This document shows positions 1 through 7,819 of a stretch of 46,244 bases of DNA, one piece after another. Location of the stretch: NCBI GenBank assembly GCA_900473415.1, contig UCLR01000024.1, forward strand, positions 1-46,244. Reading direction: 5' to 3'. Under the pieces are notes generated by a model, which saw only the letters and a program-made list of their open reading frames with translations, was not told where the DNA came from and searched no databases. The translations under genes and the position numbers were made by a program. This DNA is from Hyphomicrobiales bacterium. GTDB taxonomy: Bacteria; Pseudomonadota; Alphaproteobacteria; Rhizobiales; Beijerinckiaceae. Within the stretch, counting starts at the first letter, position 1. Every line of letters starts with the position of its first letter.

Positions 1-116
1 GGCCTGAGAACAGCGCATACCACAAGGCCGCCCGCAATTCCTGAGAAGAGATGCGGCGTCTTTAGCCCAGCGAGCGCGAACAGGATGTCATGAGGCGGAG
101 GCTGGAAGTCGGCCAT
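1..116 (-). CDS. Small phage membrane protein, 3' part cut by window edge
   Basis: An open frame begins with ATG at 116 and leaves the window at position 1 after 38 codons. The visible N-terminus starts MADFQPPPHDILFALAG, followed by a hydrophobic stretch (FSGIAGGLVVCAVL) that looks like a membrane segment. The start codon overlaps the stop codon of the upstream holin gene in an ATGA arrangement, which argues for translational coupling in a lysis module. A second holin or a small accessory membrane protein is the likeliest role, but the family cannot be assigned from this fragment. Confidence 0.55.
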   Translation of the reverse strand, partial: MADFQPPPHDILFALAGLKTPHLFSGIAGGLVVCAVLR

Positions 117-619
117 CAGCGGTTCGCCCCCGTGACGATCTGCTTGAGAATGCCGTCCTTGTGCGCGCTGCTCGCCGACGAGCCGAGCCAATAGGTCACG
201 ACGCTGCCGAAGGCCGAGGACAGCGCGCCGAACAGGATGAGGACAGCCTGGCTGTCGGGCACCTGCTTGAAGACCAGAGCAATCACGAGCGCGATGAAGC
301 CGAGGACGATGAGGACCGAGATGACGGGCGCGCCCCACGAGATGGCCGAGCCGGACTCGGCAAGCCTGACCGTAGTCGCGCGCGCATCCTGCACGTCGGC
401 GAGCTGGGCGGAGAGCTTGTCGGCTTCGGTTTGAAGCTTCGCCTTGAATTGCTCCGCCAGGGCCGGATCTGTTTCCATCTTCTTGACGATCGCGGCCTCA
501 TCGGTGGTACCGAACACCTCCTGCGCGATCTTCGTGCCGGCCGTGATGATCTCGCCTGCTTTGGGAGATCCGATCAGACTGCCGAGCGCCGGCAGGGCTG
601 CAAGAATGATGTTCAGCAT
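116..619 (-). CDS. GTA-type holin (3TM holin family)
   Basis: The 167-residue protein has a weakly hydrophobic N-terminus (about residues 3-16), a charged helical middle (about 40-90) and two strong membrane segments near residues 95-118 and 125-147, ending in a GSSASSAHK tail. This layout and the closing motif fit the 3TM holin family used for release of gene transfer agents and related phages (PF11351, recalled). Holins form inner-membrane holes that let the endolysin reach the wall. ATG at 619 was chosen because it lies two bases after the stop of the upstream muramidase gene; the longer open frame upstream of it is antisense-like arginine-rich sequence. It forms a lysis cassette with its neighbours. 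Confidence 0.75.
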   Translation of the reverse strand: MLNIILAALPALGSLIGSPKAGEIITAGTKIAQEVFGTTDEAAIVKKMETDPALAEQFKAKLQTEADKLSAQLADVQDARATTVRLAESGSAISWGAPVISVLIVLGFIALVIALVFKQVPDSQAVLILFGALSSAFGSVVTYWLGSSASSAHKDGILKQIVTGANR

Positions 620-621
620 GC

Positions 622-1407
622 TCAGGCCTTTCCGAAGATGGCGAGGAGGCGAGTCAGGAGGCTGGGTTCCAACGCAGGAACAGCGGTCGGCGCCGGGACG
701 GGAACCGGGATTGGCTCGGCCGGCGGGATGATCGTGGCGACGATGACAGGCTCGGCGCCGTGGATCACGGCGGACTGGTCGACCAGAACCGGGACGGGAG
801 CGGCAGGTGGATACGGGGCGTCCTTGATCTTCGCCCATTTCGCGAAGGCCGTGGCGAGCCTCGCGCCATAGGCCTCGACCTGGCCAGAGCCGTTGTAGCC
901 GCGAGCGAGGCCCTTCCAATCGTGGCGCCGGATCTCGTCGTCTAGGCCGTTCGCTATGATGAAGCGGATCATCGCCTCGAGGTGGACTTCCTCGTCCTCG
1001 GCGAAAGCTTCAACCATGGCACGCGCGCTCGGATAGCCGGCCGCAGCATGGTTGAAGCCCATCACCTGACCGAGGCCCCAACTTGTCGCATTGAGCGCGA
1101 CGGTCTCGTCGATCGCCATCGCCAGCAGGATTCGCGGGTAACTGTCCTTCGGATAGGGCCGCTCTCCCCATTTCGGATAGGCGAGGCCGGCCGAGACGAG
1201 CTGCGCACGGACGGCGCCGCTCGACAGCGCATAGGCCTTGTGCGGCTCGTAGAGTGCCTTGACGCGCCCCTGCGCATCGAAACCGGAGCCCGACGCCTCG
1301 ACATCCATGACCGCATGAATCTCGTCCTCGCCGACGCCGATCAGCGCGCCGACGCGAGGCAAATCGATATCGTCAAGGCGCTTCGCAGCGCCCGCGAACT
1401 TCACCAT
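622..1407 (-). CDS. Phage endolysin, N-acetylmuramidase domain (DUF3380 type)
   Basis: The 261-residue protein carries an N-acetylmuramidase domain over about residues 25-185. Visible hallmarks are VEASGSGFD around residue 36, where the family has its catalytic glutamate, the following GRVKALYEPHKAY, and the late segment RGYNGSGQVEAYGARL. It should cleave glycan strands of peptidoglycan at the end of the lytic cycle. There is no signal peptide, so export would depend on the holin encoded two bases downstream. The C-terminus after residue 190 is a proline/alanine/valine-rich linker ending in a short hydrophobic helix (LLTRLLAIFGKA), perhaps a membrane or wall-targeting tail. The reading frame is intact. 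Confidence 0.85.
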   Translation of the reverse strand: MVKFAGAAKRLDDIDLPRVGALIGVGEDEIHAVMDVEASGSGFDAQGRVKALYEPHKAYALSSGAVRAQLVSAGLAYPKWGERPYPKDSYPRILLAMAIDETVALNATSWGLGQVMGFNHAAAGYPSARAMVEAFAEDEEVHLEAMIRFIIANGLDDEIRRHDWKGLARGYNGSGQVEAYGARLATAFAKWAKIKDAPYPPAAPVPVLVDQSAVIHGAEPVIVATIIPPAEPIPVPVPAPTAVPALEPSLLTRLLAIFGKA

Positions 1408-1518
1408 AGGATGCTCCGGATGTGGAAAAGCCGCCCCGCGGCGGAATTCGTGGAAATTCCCGCGCGCTTCGGCTAAGTCGCGCGCGGCGACGCCGACAGC
1501 GATGATGAGCAGGGAATA

Positions 1519-1734
1519 ATGGCTACGGATCTGGATATGAGGCGCACGGCAATTGCCGTGAAGTTGGCGCAGGATGCGGCTCGAAAGGCCGAGACGGAAC
1601 AGCAGAGAACAGCGCGGATGGCTGTGCTGACAGGCGGCCTCGAAAGCGGATCGATCCCGTCACCCGCCCACCAGGGCATTGCGACCTTGAACCTGTCCGA
1701 CGAGCCGCTCGGCGTCCGGCCGGTCAGCGCGTAG
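1519..1734 (+). CDS. Small hypothetical protein on the opposite strand to the phage genes
   Basis: A 71-codon frame starts at ATG 1519, preceded by AGGGA a few bases upstream. The product begins MATDLDMRRTAIAVKLAQDAARKA and is predicted helical with alternating charges in its first half, then turns glycine/proline-rich. No family is recognised. It fills most of the 373-base gap between the muramidase start and the fibre-like gene end, and points against both. The opposite-strand frame over the same bases has serine/alanine-rich shadow composition, which favours the plus-strand reading. It could be a moron-type cargo gene or a spurious frame. Confidence 0.45.
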   Translation: MATDLDMRRTAIAVKLAQDAARKAETEQQRTARMAVLTGGLESGSIPSPAHQGIATLNLSDEPLGVRPVSA

Positions 1735-1753
1735 TCTGGGGTCGCGAACAACC

Positions 1754-1770
1754 CATCTGCCTTGCAGATG
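1754..1770. terminator. Hairpin between convergent genes
   Basis: CATCTGC and GCAGATG form a perfect 7-bp stem with a CTT loop, and flanking AACC/GGTT bases can extend it past a 6-base bulge. It lies between the 3' ends of the plus-strand gene ending at 1734 and the minus-strand gene ending at 1781, so it could end transcription in both directions. There is no clear T-run, so intrinsic termination would be weak. Confidence 0.35.
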
Positions 1771-1780
1771 AGTGACGGGT

Positions 1781-3079
1781 TCAGGCGGCCGTGACCGGCC
1801 CGATCTCTGCGATGCGCAGGACGTTGTCAGAGCCGGTTGTTCCGGTTTGGTTGAAGTAGAAATACATCGTGCTCGCGGTCGCGGTGAACGTGAAACTCGG
1901 CGTCCCGCTAGAGGCCGTTCCGATCTGCGTACCGCTGGCTCCGTTGGAGTTGACCGAAACGACGACCGTCGTGCCGGCTGAAGGCGAGCCGCCCGTGACC
2001 TCGAGCACGGTCGGAACGCTGTATTGCTGGCCGACCGACAGTCCGGTCATCGCAAACAGCACCCGCGCCGCCCCTGAAGCAGCGCCGCTGCGCGTCAGAA
2101 CGATCTTATTCGAGGCGAAGCTGTATTGGGTTCCGTTCTGGATAGTCGTGTATCCGGTCGCGCCGTCGACCGAACCTTGCCAATGCAGGACAACCGGAGG
2201 ATCTGGCTCGCCCTTGCCGAATGTGATGGTTCGCGACCATGAAACCGTGCCGAACGCCCCGCCTGACGTGCTGGCAAGCGTCGGATAATGCTTGACCTGC
2301 GTCGTCTGGTTATCGGTCGTGGTTTTCTGGTACCGCGTCGCGCTCGGAATGTTGGACTGGATGCGGGCGGTATGGCCTGTTGCCCCGGCCCGGTAGGTCA
2401 CATCGCCATCGCCAGACGATATGTCGCTGTCGCTCGCGGTGTTGACTGTGCCTTGCGAGGTGATCCGCTGTCCGAAGGACGGATAGTCGAAGGCATCGAT
2501 CCCGATATATTGGGTGGCGAAGGCTGCGGTCGATGTCAGCGACCCGGTTTCCTCGATCGTCCCATCCGAATTGATCGAAAGCAGGAACTCGACGCTCATC
2601 GTCGTGGCATCGGGCCAGGTGATGGTGGACTGCCGTCCCTGACCACCAGGCCGCGCGATCTTGAAGGTCGAGAAGCTAGCCGCTTGGGTGTGATCGAGCA
2701 CACGGCCATCGCCAAGCAGAGCCATCGCCATGGCTGTTTCGCCGCCGTGAAAGGATCCGCCGTAAGTTCCGCCGGAGCGCATCAGTGCGTAGTCGAGAGC
2801 TCCGCCGGTCCCCGCGTAATACGAGAACAGCGGGCTCGTTGGGTCGCTAGCGACGGTGGCGATCTCAACAGTACCGATCCGCCGCCAGCACTCGGACGGC
2901 GCTCCGTTCGACGAGGCTGCAGTGTAGTTGTTCCGGACGATGTGATGTGCGAGCGCCGTCCCCCATGGCGATGGAGTCCTGACCCAGAATGCGTCCGCGC
3001 TGATTGGCAACAGGTTTGATGGGCCACCACCCGTGCCAAGGGTGGCGACCTGCGGGATCGAAAGACCGAGACCGAGCAT
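1781..3079 (-). CDS. Phage structural protein, putative spike/fibre
   Basis: The 432-residue product is rich in Gly, Ser and Thr, poor in Lys, and has long stretches of alternating beta-strand character, as in tail or head fibres. The N-terminus contains GLSIPQVATLGTGGG and the segment SADAFWVRTPSPWGTALAHHI. The C-terminal third (about 290-432) reads like a jelly-roll or carbohydrate-binding domain. It starts seven bases after the stop of the spike base gene, so the two are probably co-translated. In Rhodobacter GTA a spike base gene (rcc01079) is followed by a spike fibre gene (rcc01080); the same order here suggests this is the fibre partner, an inference from position and not from sequence identity. 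Confidence 0.6.
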   Translation of the reverse strand: MLGLGLSIPQVATLGTGGGPSNLLPISADAFWVRTPSPWGTALAHHIVRNNYTAASSNGAPSECWRRIGTVEIATVASDPTSPLFSYYAGTGGALDYALMRSGGTYGGSFHGGETAMAMALLGDGRVLDHTQAASFSTFKIARPGGQGRQSTITWPDATTMSVEFLLSINSDGTIEETGSLTSTAAFATQYIGIDAFDYPSFGQRITSQGTVNTASDSDISSGDGDVTYRAGATGHTARIQSNIPSATRYQKTTTDNQTTQVKHYPTLASTSGGAFGTVSWSRTITFGKGEPDPPVVLHWQGSVDGATGYTTIQNGTQYSFASNKIVLTRSGAASGAARVLFAMTGLSVGQQYSVPTVLEVTGGSPSAGTTVVVSVNSNGASGTQIGTASSGTPSFTFTATASTMYFYFNQTGTTGSDNVLRIAEIGPVTAA

Positions 3080-3086
3080 CGCCGCC

Positions 3087-3359
3087 TCAGCTGATCAGCG
3101 CGACGATGCCCGTCGCGCTCGTGCCGGTGGCGCGGATGATCTTCGCCCGAATCGGCAGAACCTGGCCGGCCGCGATCGGCACCGTGACAGGGTCGGTGTC
3201 GTCCACCGCCACGATCGAGAGATCGCCCGCGACCTTGGCCAGGATGCCGTTGGTCGCATATTCGAGTTCGTTCGTATCGTGCGGCGTGACCACGCGCAGC
3301 TTGCGAGCCGGGCCGGTCGCAGTGCCGGCGCTGCCCTGATAGCGATCTTGGACGGACAT
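3087..3359 (-). CDS. Spike base protein, RCAP_Rcc01079-like
   Basis: The 90-residue protein matches the pattern of the small spike base family named after Rhodobacter capsulatus rcc01079. A short N-terminal arm leads into VTPHDTNELEY, then AGDLSIVAVDD, VTVPIAAGQVLPIRAKIIRATGTSATGIVAL. The phrase LPIR..IRATGT followed by an I/V-rich last strand is typical. In RcGTA this protein anchors a head spike used for adsorption to capsule. Here it is separated from the tailspike gene upstream by a strong terminator and is followed at once by a fibre-like gene. Family assignment is from memory of the motif. Confidence 0.7.
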   Translation of the reverse strand: MSVQDRYQGSAGTATGPARKLRVVTPHDTNELEYATNGILAKVAGDLSIVAVDDTDPVTVPIAAGQVLPIRAKIIRATGTSATGIVALIS

Positions 3360-3381
3360 GGAGCATTCCTTTCAGGGCATG

Positions 3382-3402
3382 AAAAAACCCGCGCGAGGCG
3401 GG
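3382..3402 (-). terminator. Rho-independent terminator after the tailspike gene
   Basis: On the minus strand CCCGC, a 5-base loop (ctcgc) and GCGGG are followed directly by TTTTTT. This is a textbook intrinsic terminator. It lies 30 bases past the tailspike stop codon (3433) and just ahead of the spike base gene start (3359), so the spike base, fibre and lysis genes must be reached by read-through or have their own promoter. Confidence 0.8.
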
Positions 3403-3432
3403 CGGACTGGAAGCCTCAGAGGATGGCGACTC

Positions 3433-5355
3433 TCACCACGTCGAGCCGGCGCCAGTCCGAACCCACGTGTTGGTGGCGATGCAGGTGTAGCGATAGCTGG
3501 CGTCGTATCGGCGCTGCCCCTTGGAGCAGGTGTCGGAAGCCGAGGACGGCGTGCCGAAAATCTCAGTCTGGAAATCGACGGTCGCGGCGGCGTTCACCTG
3601 GATCGATCGATCGATATCGAGCGCGTTGGTCCCAAGCAGGGAGTTGAAAATCCAGTTCGCGCTCGGGGAAATAATGATCCGAGGGTGAGCCCCGCCACCG
3701 AACTGCGTTCCGATGATCGCGCCCTTGGAGAAGTTGGAGCCCCGCACCAACTCGTTCGTGTAGGTCGTCGCCGTTATTGCCTGCCCGACGTGCCCGCCGA
3801 CAACCGTCACGTAGGCATTCTGGTTCGCTGCACCCGAACAACTTCCGCCGTCGGCTGCGGCCTTATGGGTAAATTGCATGCCGACGTTGAAGGTGTCGAT
3901 ATAGGGAGCGGTGATCTTGATGTTGGCGGCACAGTCCTGCGTGCTGAGACCGACCATGCCGTGCGACTGGCTATTATGCCCCCCCTCGGCCGTGAAAGCG
4001 GTGACACTGAGCCCGTACCAGTTACGGATCACCATGCCGGTCTGATAGCCAATCGCGGCCGTGCTAAATGTGTTGCCACCCTCTCCCAGCAAGAAGAAAT
4101 AGCCGATGCCAGGACGGTAGCTGGCGTCGTTCGACACCATGTCGAAGGTGGCGCCCGCCCCGCTCCCCCCAGTTACGGAGACAGGGTCGGACGGGAACAC
4201 CGTGCAATCGCCAGAGCTAACGACGGTGGCGCCTGTGACGGCGCCCGCCGTCACCGCTGCCGTCATCGTCGGCTGGATTGTGCACGTGCCCCCGGAGATG
4301 GTGAGGGCGTCACCATTGGTGTATCCAGATCCGCCAGCAGCGACAGAGCCGACCGACCACGCACCAAGGCGGTTCGTGAGGTTGAAGCCCCAGAAGTTAT
4401 TGGCATTCGTGCTGATGATCGATGGGGTGTCATGGACACCCTGAAGATGGATGCCATCAGCGCAGTCAAAATCGACATTGCGGATGACGGGGGCGGGCGA
4501 GTTAAGAACGTAGAGGCACTTGCGAAAGCCAACGATCATTGTGTCTTCAACAACCGGCTTGTCGGCTGTAGCGGTAATCCCGACCGAAGATTCGCTGAAC
4601 CACTGCTTTACCGCAGCGACAAGCGCTGGCATGTCGGCGGGCTTTTGGCCGAGCCCATCGCGCATGACCAACACTTGCGAAATGCGCGAGCTGCCGGACG
4701 CGGTGATAGTGCGCGCCGGGTTGAGGGCGATTCCGCTGTAAAATGCGCTCGGGTCGCTGCCCGACGTGACGCGAGGGCTCGATACACCCACGAGCGCGAC
4801 CCGGCGACCAATGAAGAGATCAGCCGAGGTGACGCGGCAGATGAACTTGCCAAGTTTGATTGTGCCGCCGCCGCGCGTTTGCATCACGGCCGCGAGATAG
4901 TTCAGCTGCGCGGCATCGTCGGTGCCAGTGCCATTGAACGTCGCGTCACACTTCGCCCCAGCTTGACGAGGATTGACCTCGCCATTCTCGCGCAGAATGT
5001 AGCGGCCGGTTGTGACGGCAGTGACCTTGACGATGAAAATGCCATCATCCGTCGATGTTGACGTGCTGTTCCAGTCGTAGGTTGCGCCGCCGCCATCCCC
5101 AGCAGTGGCGTAACCTCGCGTGATAACGGAAGGTGGGGCGGCAAAGCTCGTTACCGGCAGCGACCGGATCGCGGCCAGGCTGTCCACCGTCGCAAAGGAT
5201 GAGTTGATCAGCGATTTTACGAACGCGGTGGATGCCGCCTTGCTGCTATTGTCGGCGCTGGATTGCGTTTGCACCTGCGGAGCAGGCAGAGACTGAGCGA
5301 ACGCAGCAGTGCACAGCGCCCCGGCGATTGCCAGGGCGGAGAAGAGGCGCTTCAT
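3433..5355 (-). CDS. Tailspike with signal peptide and pectate-lyase-like beta-helix
   Basis: The 640-residue protein opens with a classical Sec-type signal peptide: MKRLF, a hydrophobic core to about residue 18, and a likely cleavage after AFA (20/21). Residues about 126-150 (VNPRQAGAKCDATFNGTGTDD) are the entry motif of pectate-lyase-3 type right-handed beta-helix tailspikes, which bind and often cut host surface polysaccharide. A Gly/Thr-rich insert near 340-405 and short beta strands follow to the end. A good ribosome site (AAAGGA) lies about eight bases before ATG 5355. A signal peptide is unexpected on a virion protein assembled in the cytoplasm. The enzymatic activity, if any, cannot be named. 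Confidence 0.8.
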   Translation of the reverse strand: MKRLFSALAIAGALCTAAFAQSLPAPQVQTQSSADNSSKAASTAFVKSLINSSFATVDSLAAIRSLPVTSFAAPPSVITRGYATAGDGGGATYDWNSTSTSTDDGIFIVKVTAVTTGRYILRENGEVNPRQAGAKCDATFNGTGTDDAAQLNYLAAVMQTRGGGTIKLGKFICRVTSADLFIGRRVALVGVSSPRVTSGSDPSAFYSGIALNPARTITASGSSRISQVLVMRDGLGQKPADMPALVAAVKQWFSESSVGITATADKPVVEDTMIVGFRKCLYVLNSPAPVIRNVDFDCADGIHLQGVHDTPSIISTNANNFWGFNLTNRLGAWSVGSVAAGGSGYTNGDALTISGGTCTIQPTMTAAVTAGAVTGATVVSSGDCTVFPSDPVSVTGGSGAGATFDMVSNDASYRPGIGYFFLLGEGGNTFSTAAIGYQTGMVIRNWYGLSVTAFTAEGGHNSQSHGMVGLSTQDCAANIKITAPYIDTFNVGMQFTHKAAADGGSCSGAANQNAYVTVVGGHVGQAITATTYTNELVRGSNFSKGAIIGTQFGGGAHPRIIISPSANWIFNSLLGTNALDIDRSIQVNAAATVDFQTEIFGTPSSASDTCSKGQRRYDASYRYTCIATNTWVRTGAGSTW

Positions 5356-5373
5356 AATTTAGTCCTTTGATGG

Positions 5374-5406
5374 GACCAAGCGCCGCTTCGATCGAGCGCT
5401 TAGGTC
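5374..5406. repeat. Imperfect inverted repeat behind the methyltransferase gene
   Basis: GACC plus AAGCGC (5374-5383) pairs with GCGCTT and GGTC (5396-5406) with one bulged base and a 12-base loop. It covers the stop codon of the methyltransferase gene. No T-run follows on the minus strand, so it may be an mRNA-end structure or a boundary mark of an inserted gene. Confidence 0.35.
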
Positions 5407-6604
5407 AGGCTGCCGTGTAGATAGCCAACCCGAGAAGTCGGGTGTCTTTCGAGGTCGAGACCTCAGACGGGCGAACGAGATCGCCAGTGATCAGCCGAAT
5501 CGTTCGGTCCTGCGGCGGGCAATCGAGGCTGATCGTTGCCACCAGTTTGGAACGATCTCGACTAGATGGGGCAAGATCGGCCTCTTTCTCACCGATTTTG
5601 ATACGAACACGCCTGCCGAATTCTTCGGTAACTGGCAAAAAGAGAGGGACGGAAAAGGTCCACTTACTGGGGAATACGCTGTTTTCTGGAAACGGCCACT
5701 CGATGACAGGTTCCGACGTCCACCTGAACCCCCTCCCTCCCGACCGTTCAATATTATGCCATCCAGAGGCAGCCGGTTGATCTGGCGCAAGAAGCGACAT
5801 GGATGCCGTCGCAAGCGCCGAAGAAAAGCGCGGCTCCTTCCTAGTGAACCATGCTCGCTCGCTCAGCCGAAAAAACAAGCCGAACCGTTCCGCCAAGCGC
5901 TCCAACGATCGGTTGCTGTAGATCGAAACGTGCCCATTCCTTGGCCCGACGTACCACCAGCTGCATCGGATCACGTCAATATCAGGCGGCGTCAGTCCCG
6001 TGCTAAACATCACCTCGCCGCGGTCATTCAAAAGCGAGCAGATATCAGCCATCGTCCCGACCGGATCAGGGCTGTGCTCTACAACCTCGAAGCATGTAAC
6101 CAGGTCGAACTTGCGACTTGGCCTCTCGGGGCTTGAGAACGGGTCATAATCCTCGACATCGGCAAACCCGCGTTCGCGCATCATCTGGCTGAAGACACCG
6201 TTGCCCGATCCGTAATCGAGGATTGATATCCCTTCGAACCCACGAAGCATCTCAGAAACAACGTCCGCGTTCGCTCGCGGGCGTCGCTCTTTGTAATCCC
6301 CATCTACTTTTATATAATCATCATTATAGATGTGCTCGAAAAAATCACCGCTACTCCAATCGTCAAAATGACGAGTAAAAATAAAGCCGCATTCGATACA
6401 CTTGGAATAGTACACTGGAATTCCAGATAGTCCGAAGCGATAGCTGTCGGACGGAGAGCAAAATTTATTCATGTCAACGACATCGAATAGATGTGTTCCT
6501 GAAGCGCAAATCTTACACGTTCCGTCCAGCTTAAGCTGCGTTGAGAGCGGGTGAAATGATGTTGGCGCCGGCATAGCCATCTCCGAGAAAATCGGTGACG
6601 CCAT
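5405..6604 (-). CDS. Class I SAM methyltransferase with Cys4 N-terminal domain
   Basis: The product (399 residues from ATG 6604) has CKIC at residues 30-33 and CIEC at 69-72, a likely zinc knuckle as in sugar C-methyltransferases. A Rossmann-type SAM domain follows, with ILDYGSGNG at 128-136, FDLVTCFEVVEH for the next strand and acidic loop, and GEVMFSTG later. The last 120 residues are a separate beta-rich domain of unknown function. A start at ATG 6574 is better supported, because GGAG lies six bases before it. The gene sits between two tail adhesin genes and is clearly more A/T-rich than its neighbours (especially 6280-6560), which suggests recent acquisition. It may modify surface sugars or a tail protein; the substrate is unknown. 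Confidence 0.8.
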   Translation of the reverse strand: MASPIFSEMAMPAPTSFHPLSTQLKLDGTCKICASGTHLFDVVDMNKFCSPSDSYRFGLSGIPVYYSKCIECGFIFTRHFDDWSSGDFFEHIYNDDYIKVDGDYKERRPRANADVVSEMLRGFEGISILDYGSGNGVFSQMMRERGFADVEDYDPFSSPERPSRKFDLVTCFEVVEHSPDPVGTMADICSLLNDRGEVMFSTGLTPPDIDVIRCSWWYVGPRNGHVSIYSNRSLERLAERFGLFFRLSERAWFTRKEPRFSSALATASMSLLAPDQPAASGWHNIERSGGRGFRWTSEPVIEWPFPENSVFPSKWTFSVPLFLPVTEEFGRRVRIKIGEKEADLAPSSRDRSKLVATISLDCPPQDRTIRLITGDLVRPSEVSTSKDTRLLGLAIYTAA

Positions 6605-6648
6605 ATTGATCAGCAGCGAATGTTTTGAACAGCCTCGGCTTGGGCTCC

Positions 6649-7635
6649 TCAGGAGATGCAGAGAACGCCGCCGTTGTTCCAGAGCTTGCCCGGCGTGGCG
6701 GGGAGGGACGTGGGCATCGATAAAGCGGCCGCCTCGACCGCTACCACCAAGTGGGCGATCACGGCCTGCTTGGTCCGCAGCGGCGTCATCACCTTCTCGT
6801 TGTCGGTTCCGGCCTCGGCCTCGGCCTCATCGGCGAAATCTCCCGGATCCAGCGCGCCGCCCGCCGGGCCGCGGATGTCCACGGCGTCCCCGATGGTCGG
6901 CGTGAGCCCGGTTGCGCCAACATAGCCGCCGGTCGCAGGCTTCGTTCCCGAGCCCCCGATCCAGTCATTGACCTGCAGGACGCGGCGCGCGCCATCCGCA
7001 ACCACAGCGAGCACCGGCGCCCAGCCATCCACGCCATCAGAACCGGCGGCACCGCGGATGTCGACCGCATGGTCGATCGTTGGTGTCAGGCCAGAAGCAC
7101 CGACATAATCGCCTACGTCGGGCTTTACGCCCTCGCCGCCGACCCAGTCTTCGATCTGGAGAACCCGCCGCTCGCCATCGCTCACGACCGCGAATACGGG
7201 CGTCCAGCCACGAGGGCCTTTCGGCCCCCCCGGACCGACACCCCCGGTCGCGGTGACGTAGGCCTTGTTCGCGGTCCAGGTGACGAAGGCCTTTCGGTCG
7301 CACACGCCGTAGGGGAGATTCCCCGGCTTGTCGTACAGGAATCGCACCGCCATCACCGTCGAATTGATGCCATCGGTGATGTCGACGAGATCGGCCTGGT
7401 ACTCGCCGGTTGGCCAGCCTGCCACGTCTTCCTTGGCCCGCACCGCCGAGATCAGGTTTGCTGCCTCGATCGTGAGACCATCGCCGATCGTCAGGGTCGC
7501 GCGGACGGTTGCCGAGGCTCGATCCTGCAATTCGATCTGATACTGCCGATCGGTCAGGACATAGCCGTTGAACTCCAGCATGAAGCTGATGTCGTCGGCC
7601 GTCGAGTACCAGAAGAAGGCGATCGATTGGTTCAT
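6649..7635 (-). CDS. Phage tail fibre with collagen-like joints and tandem repeat
   Basis: The 328-residue product has an N-terminal domain (1-125) that begins MNQSIAFFWYSTADD and resembles baseplate or fibre anchoring domains (VLTDRQYQIELQD, TADLTI-like strands). A short Gly-X-Y stretch (GPGGPKGPRG, about 134-143) leads into two copies of a repeat of about 57 residues spaced 61 apart, each ending in RGAAG or RGPAG. The C-terminal section has GTDNEKVMTPLRTKQAV, a trimer motif common near fibre tips, and ends at a cysteine-containing tip. It starts four bases after the small gene upstream, in the position where lambdoid phages keep side fibre genes downstream of J. Confidence 0.75.
   Translation of the reverse strand: MNQSIAFFWYSTADDISFMLEFNGYVLTDRQYQIELQDRASATVRATLTIGDGLTIEAANLISAVRAKEDVAGWPTGEYQADLVDITDGINSTVMAVRFLYDKPGNLPYGVCDRKAFVTWTANKAYVTATGGVGPGGPKGPRGWTPVFAVVSDGERRVLQIEDWVGGEGVKPDVGDYVGASGLTPTIDHAVDIRGAAGSDGVDGWAPVLAVVADGARRVLQVNDWIGGSGTKPATGGYVGATGLTPTIGDAVDIRGPAGGALDPGDFADEAEAEAGTDNEKVMTPLRTKQAVIAHLVVAVEAAALSMPTSLPATPGKLWNNGGVLCIS
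6859..7209 (-). repeat. Two tandem coding repeats in the tail fibre
   Basis: Residues about 143-198 and 204-259 of the fibre are near copies: both run GW(T/A)PV, VLQ(I/V), DW(V/I)GG, YVGA(S/T)GLTPTI, AVDIRG. The spacing is 61 residues (183 bases). Each unit is framed by short collagen-like glycine triplets. Confidence 0.8.
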
Positions 7636-7639
7636 GGCT

Positions 7640-7819
7640 TCATCCGCGGTCGGCAGGCTTCGGATAACGGTCCTTCACCGCCTGGCAGGCGGCGAGGTAT
7701 TCCCGCATGGGTTCGGGGTTGCCGGCCGCCTGATGCACAAGCGCGTCGGCGAGGGCGGAGAGCGGCGGGTATTCGGCGCGGCGGCGCTGCCGGTAATCCT
7801 CGAGGTGCTCGATCTTCAC
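7640..7819 (-). CDS. Small tail fibre-associated protein
   Basis: A 59-codon frame starts at GTG 7819, overlapping the upstream TGA as GTGA. The product (KIEHLEDYRQRRRAEYPPLSA at the front, VKDRYPKP at the end) matches a common pattern of short phage proteins located between J-type and fibre genes: an R..AYP-like motif, a short amphipathic helix (LSALADALVHQA) and a final K.RYPKP. These are thought to be fibre-associated or chaperone-like; the precise role is not known. The tight overlaps on both sides make the gene convincing despite its size. Confidence 0.7.
   Translation of the reverse strand: MKIEHLEDYRQRRRAEYPPLSALADALVHQAAGNPEPMREYLAACQAVKDRYPKPADRG

Noticed and set aside
3358..5061. 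567-codon plus-strand frame opposite the tailspike
   Set aside because: It is antisense to a well-supported tailspike and has the arginine/aspartate-rich composition of a shadow frame.
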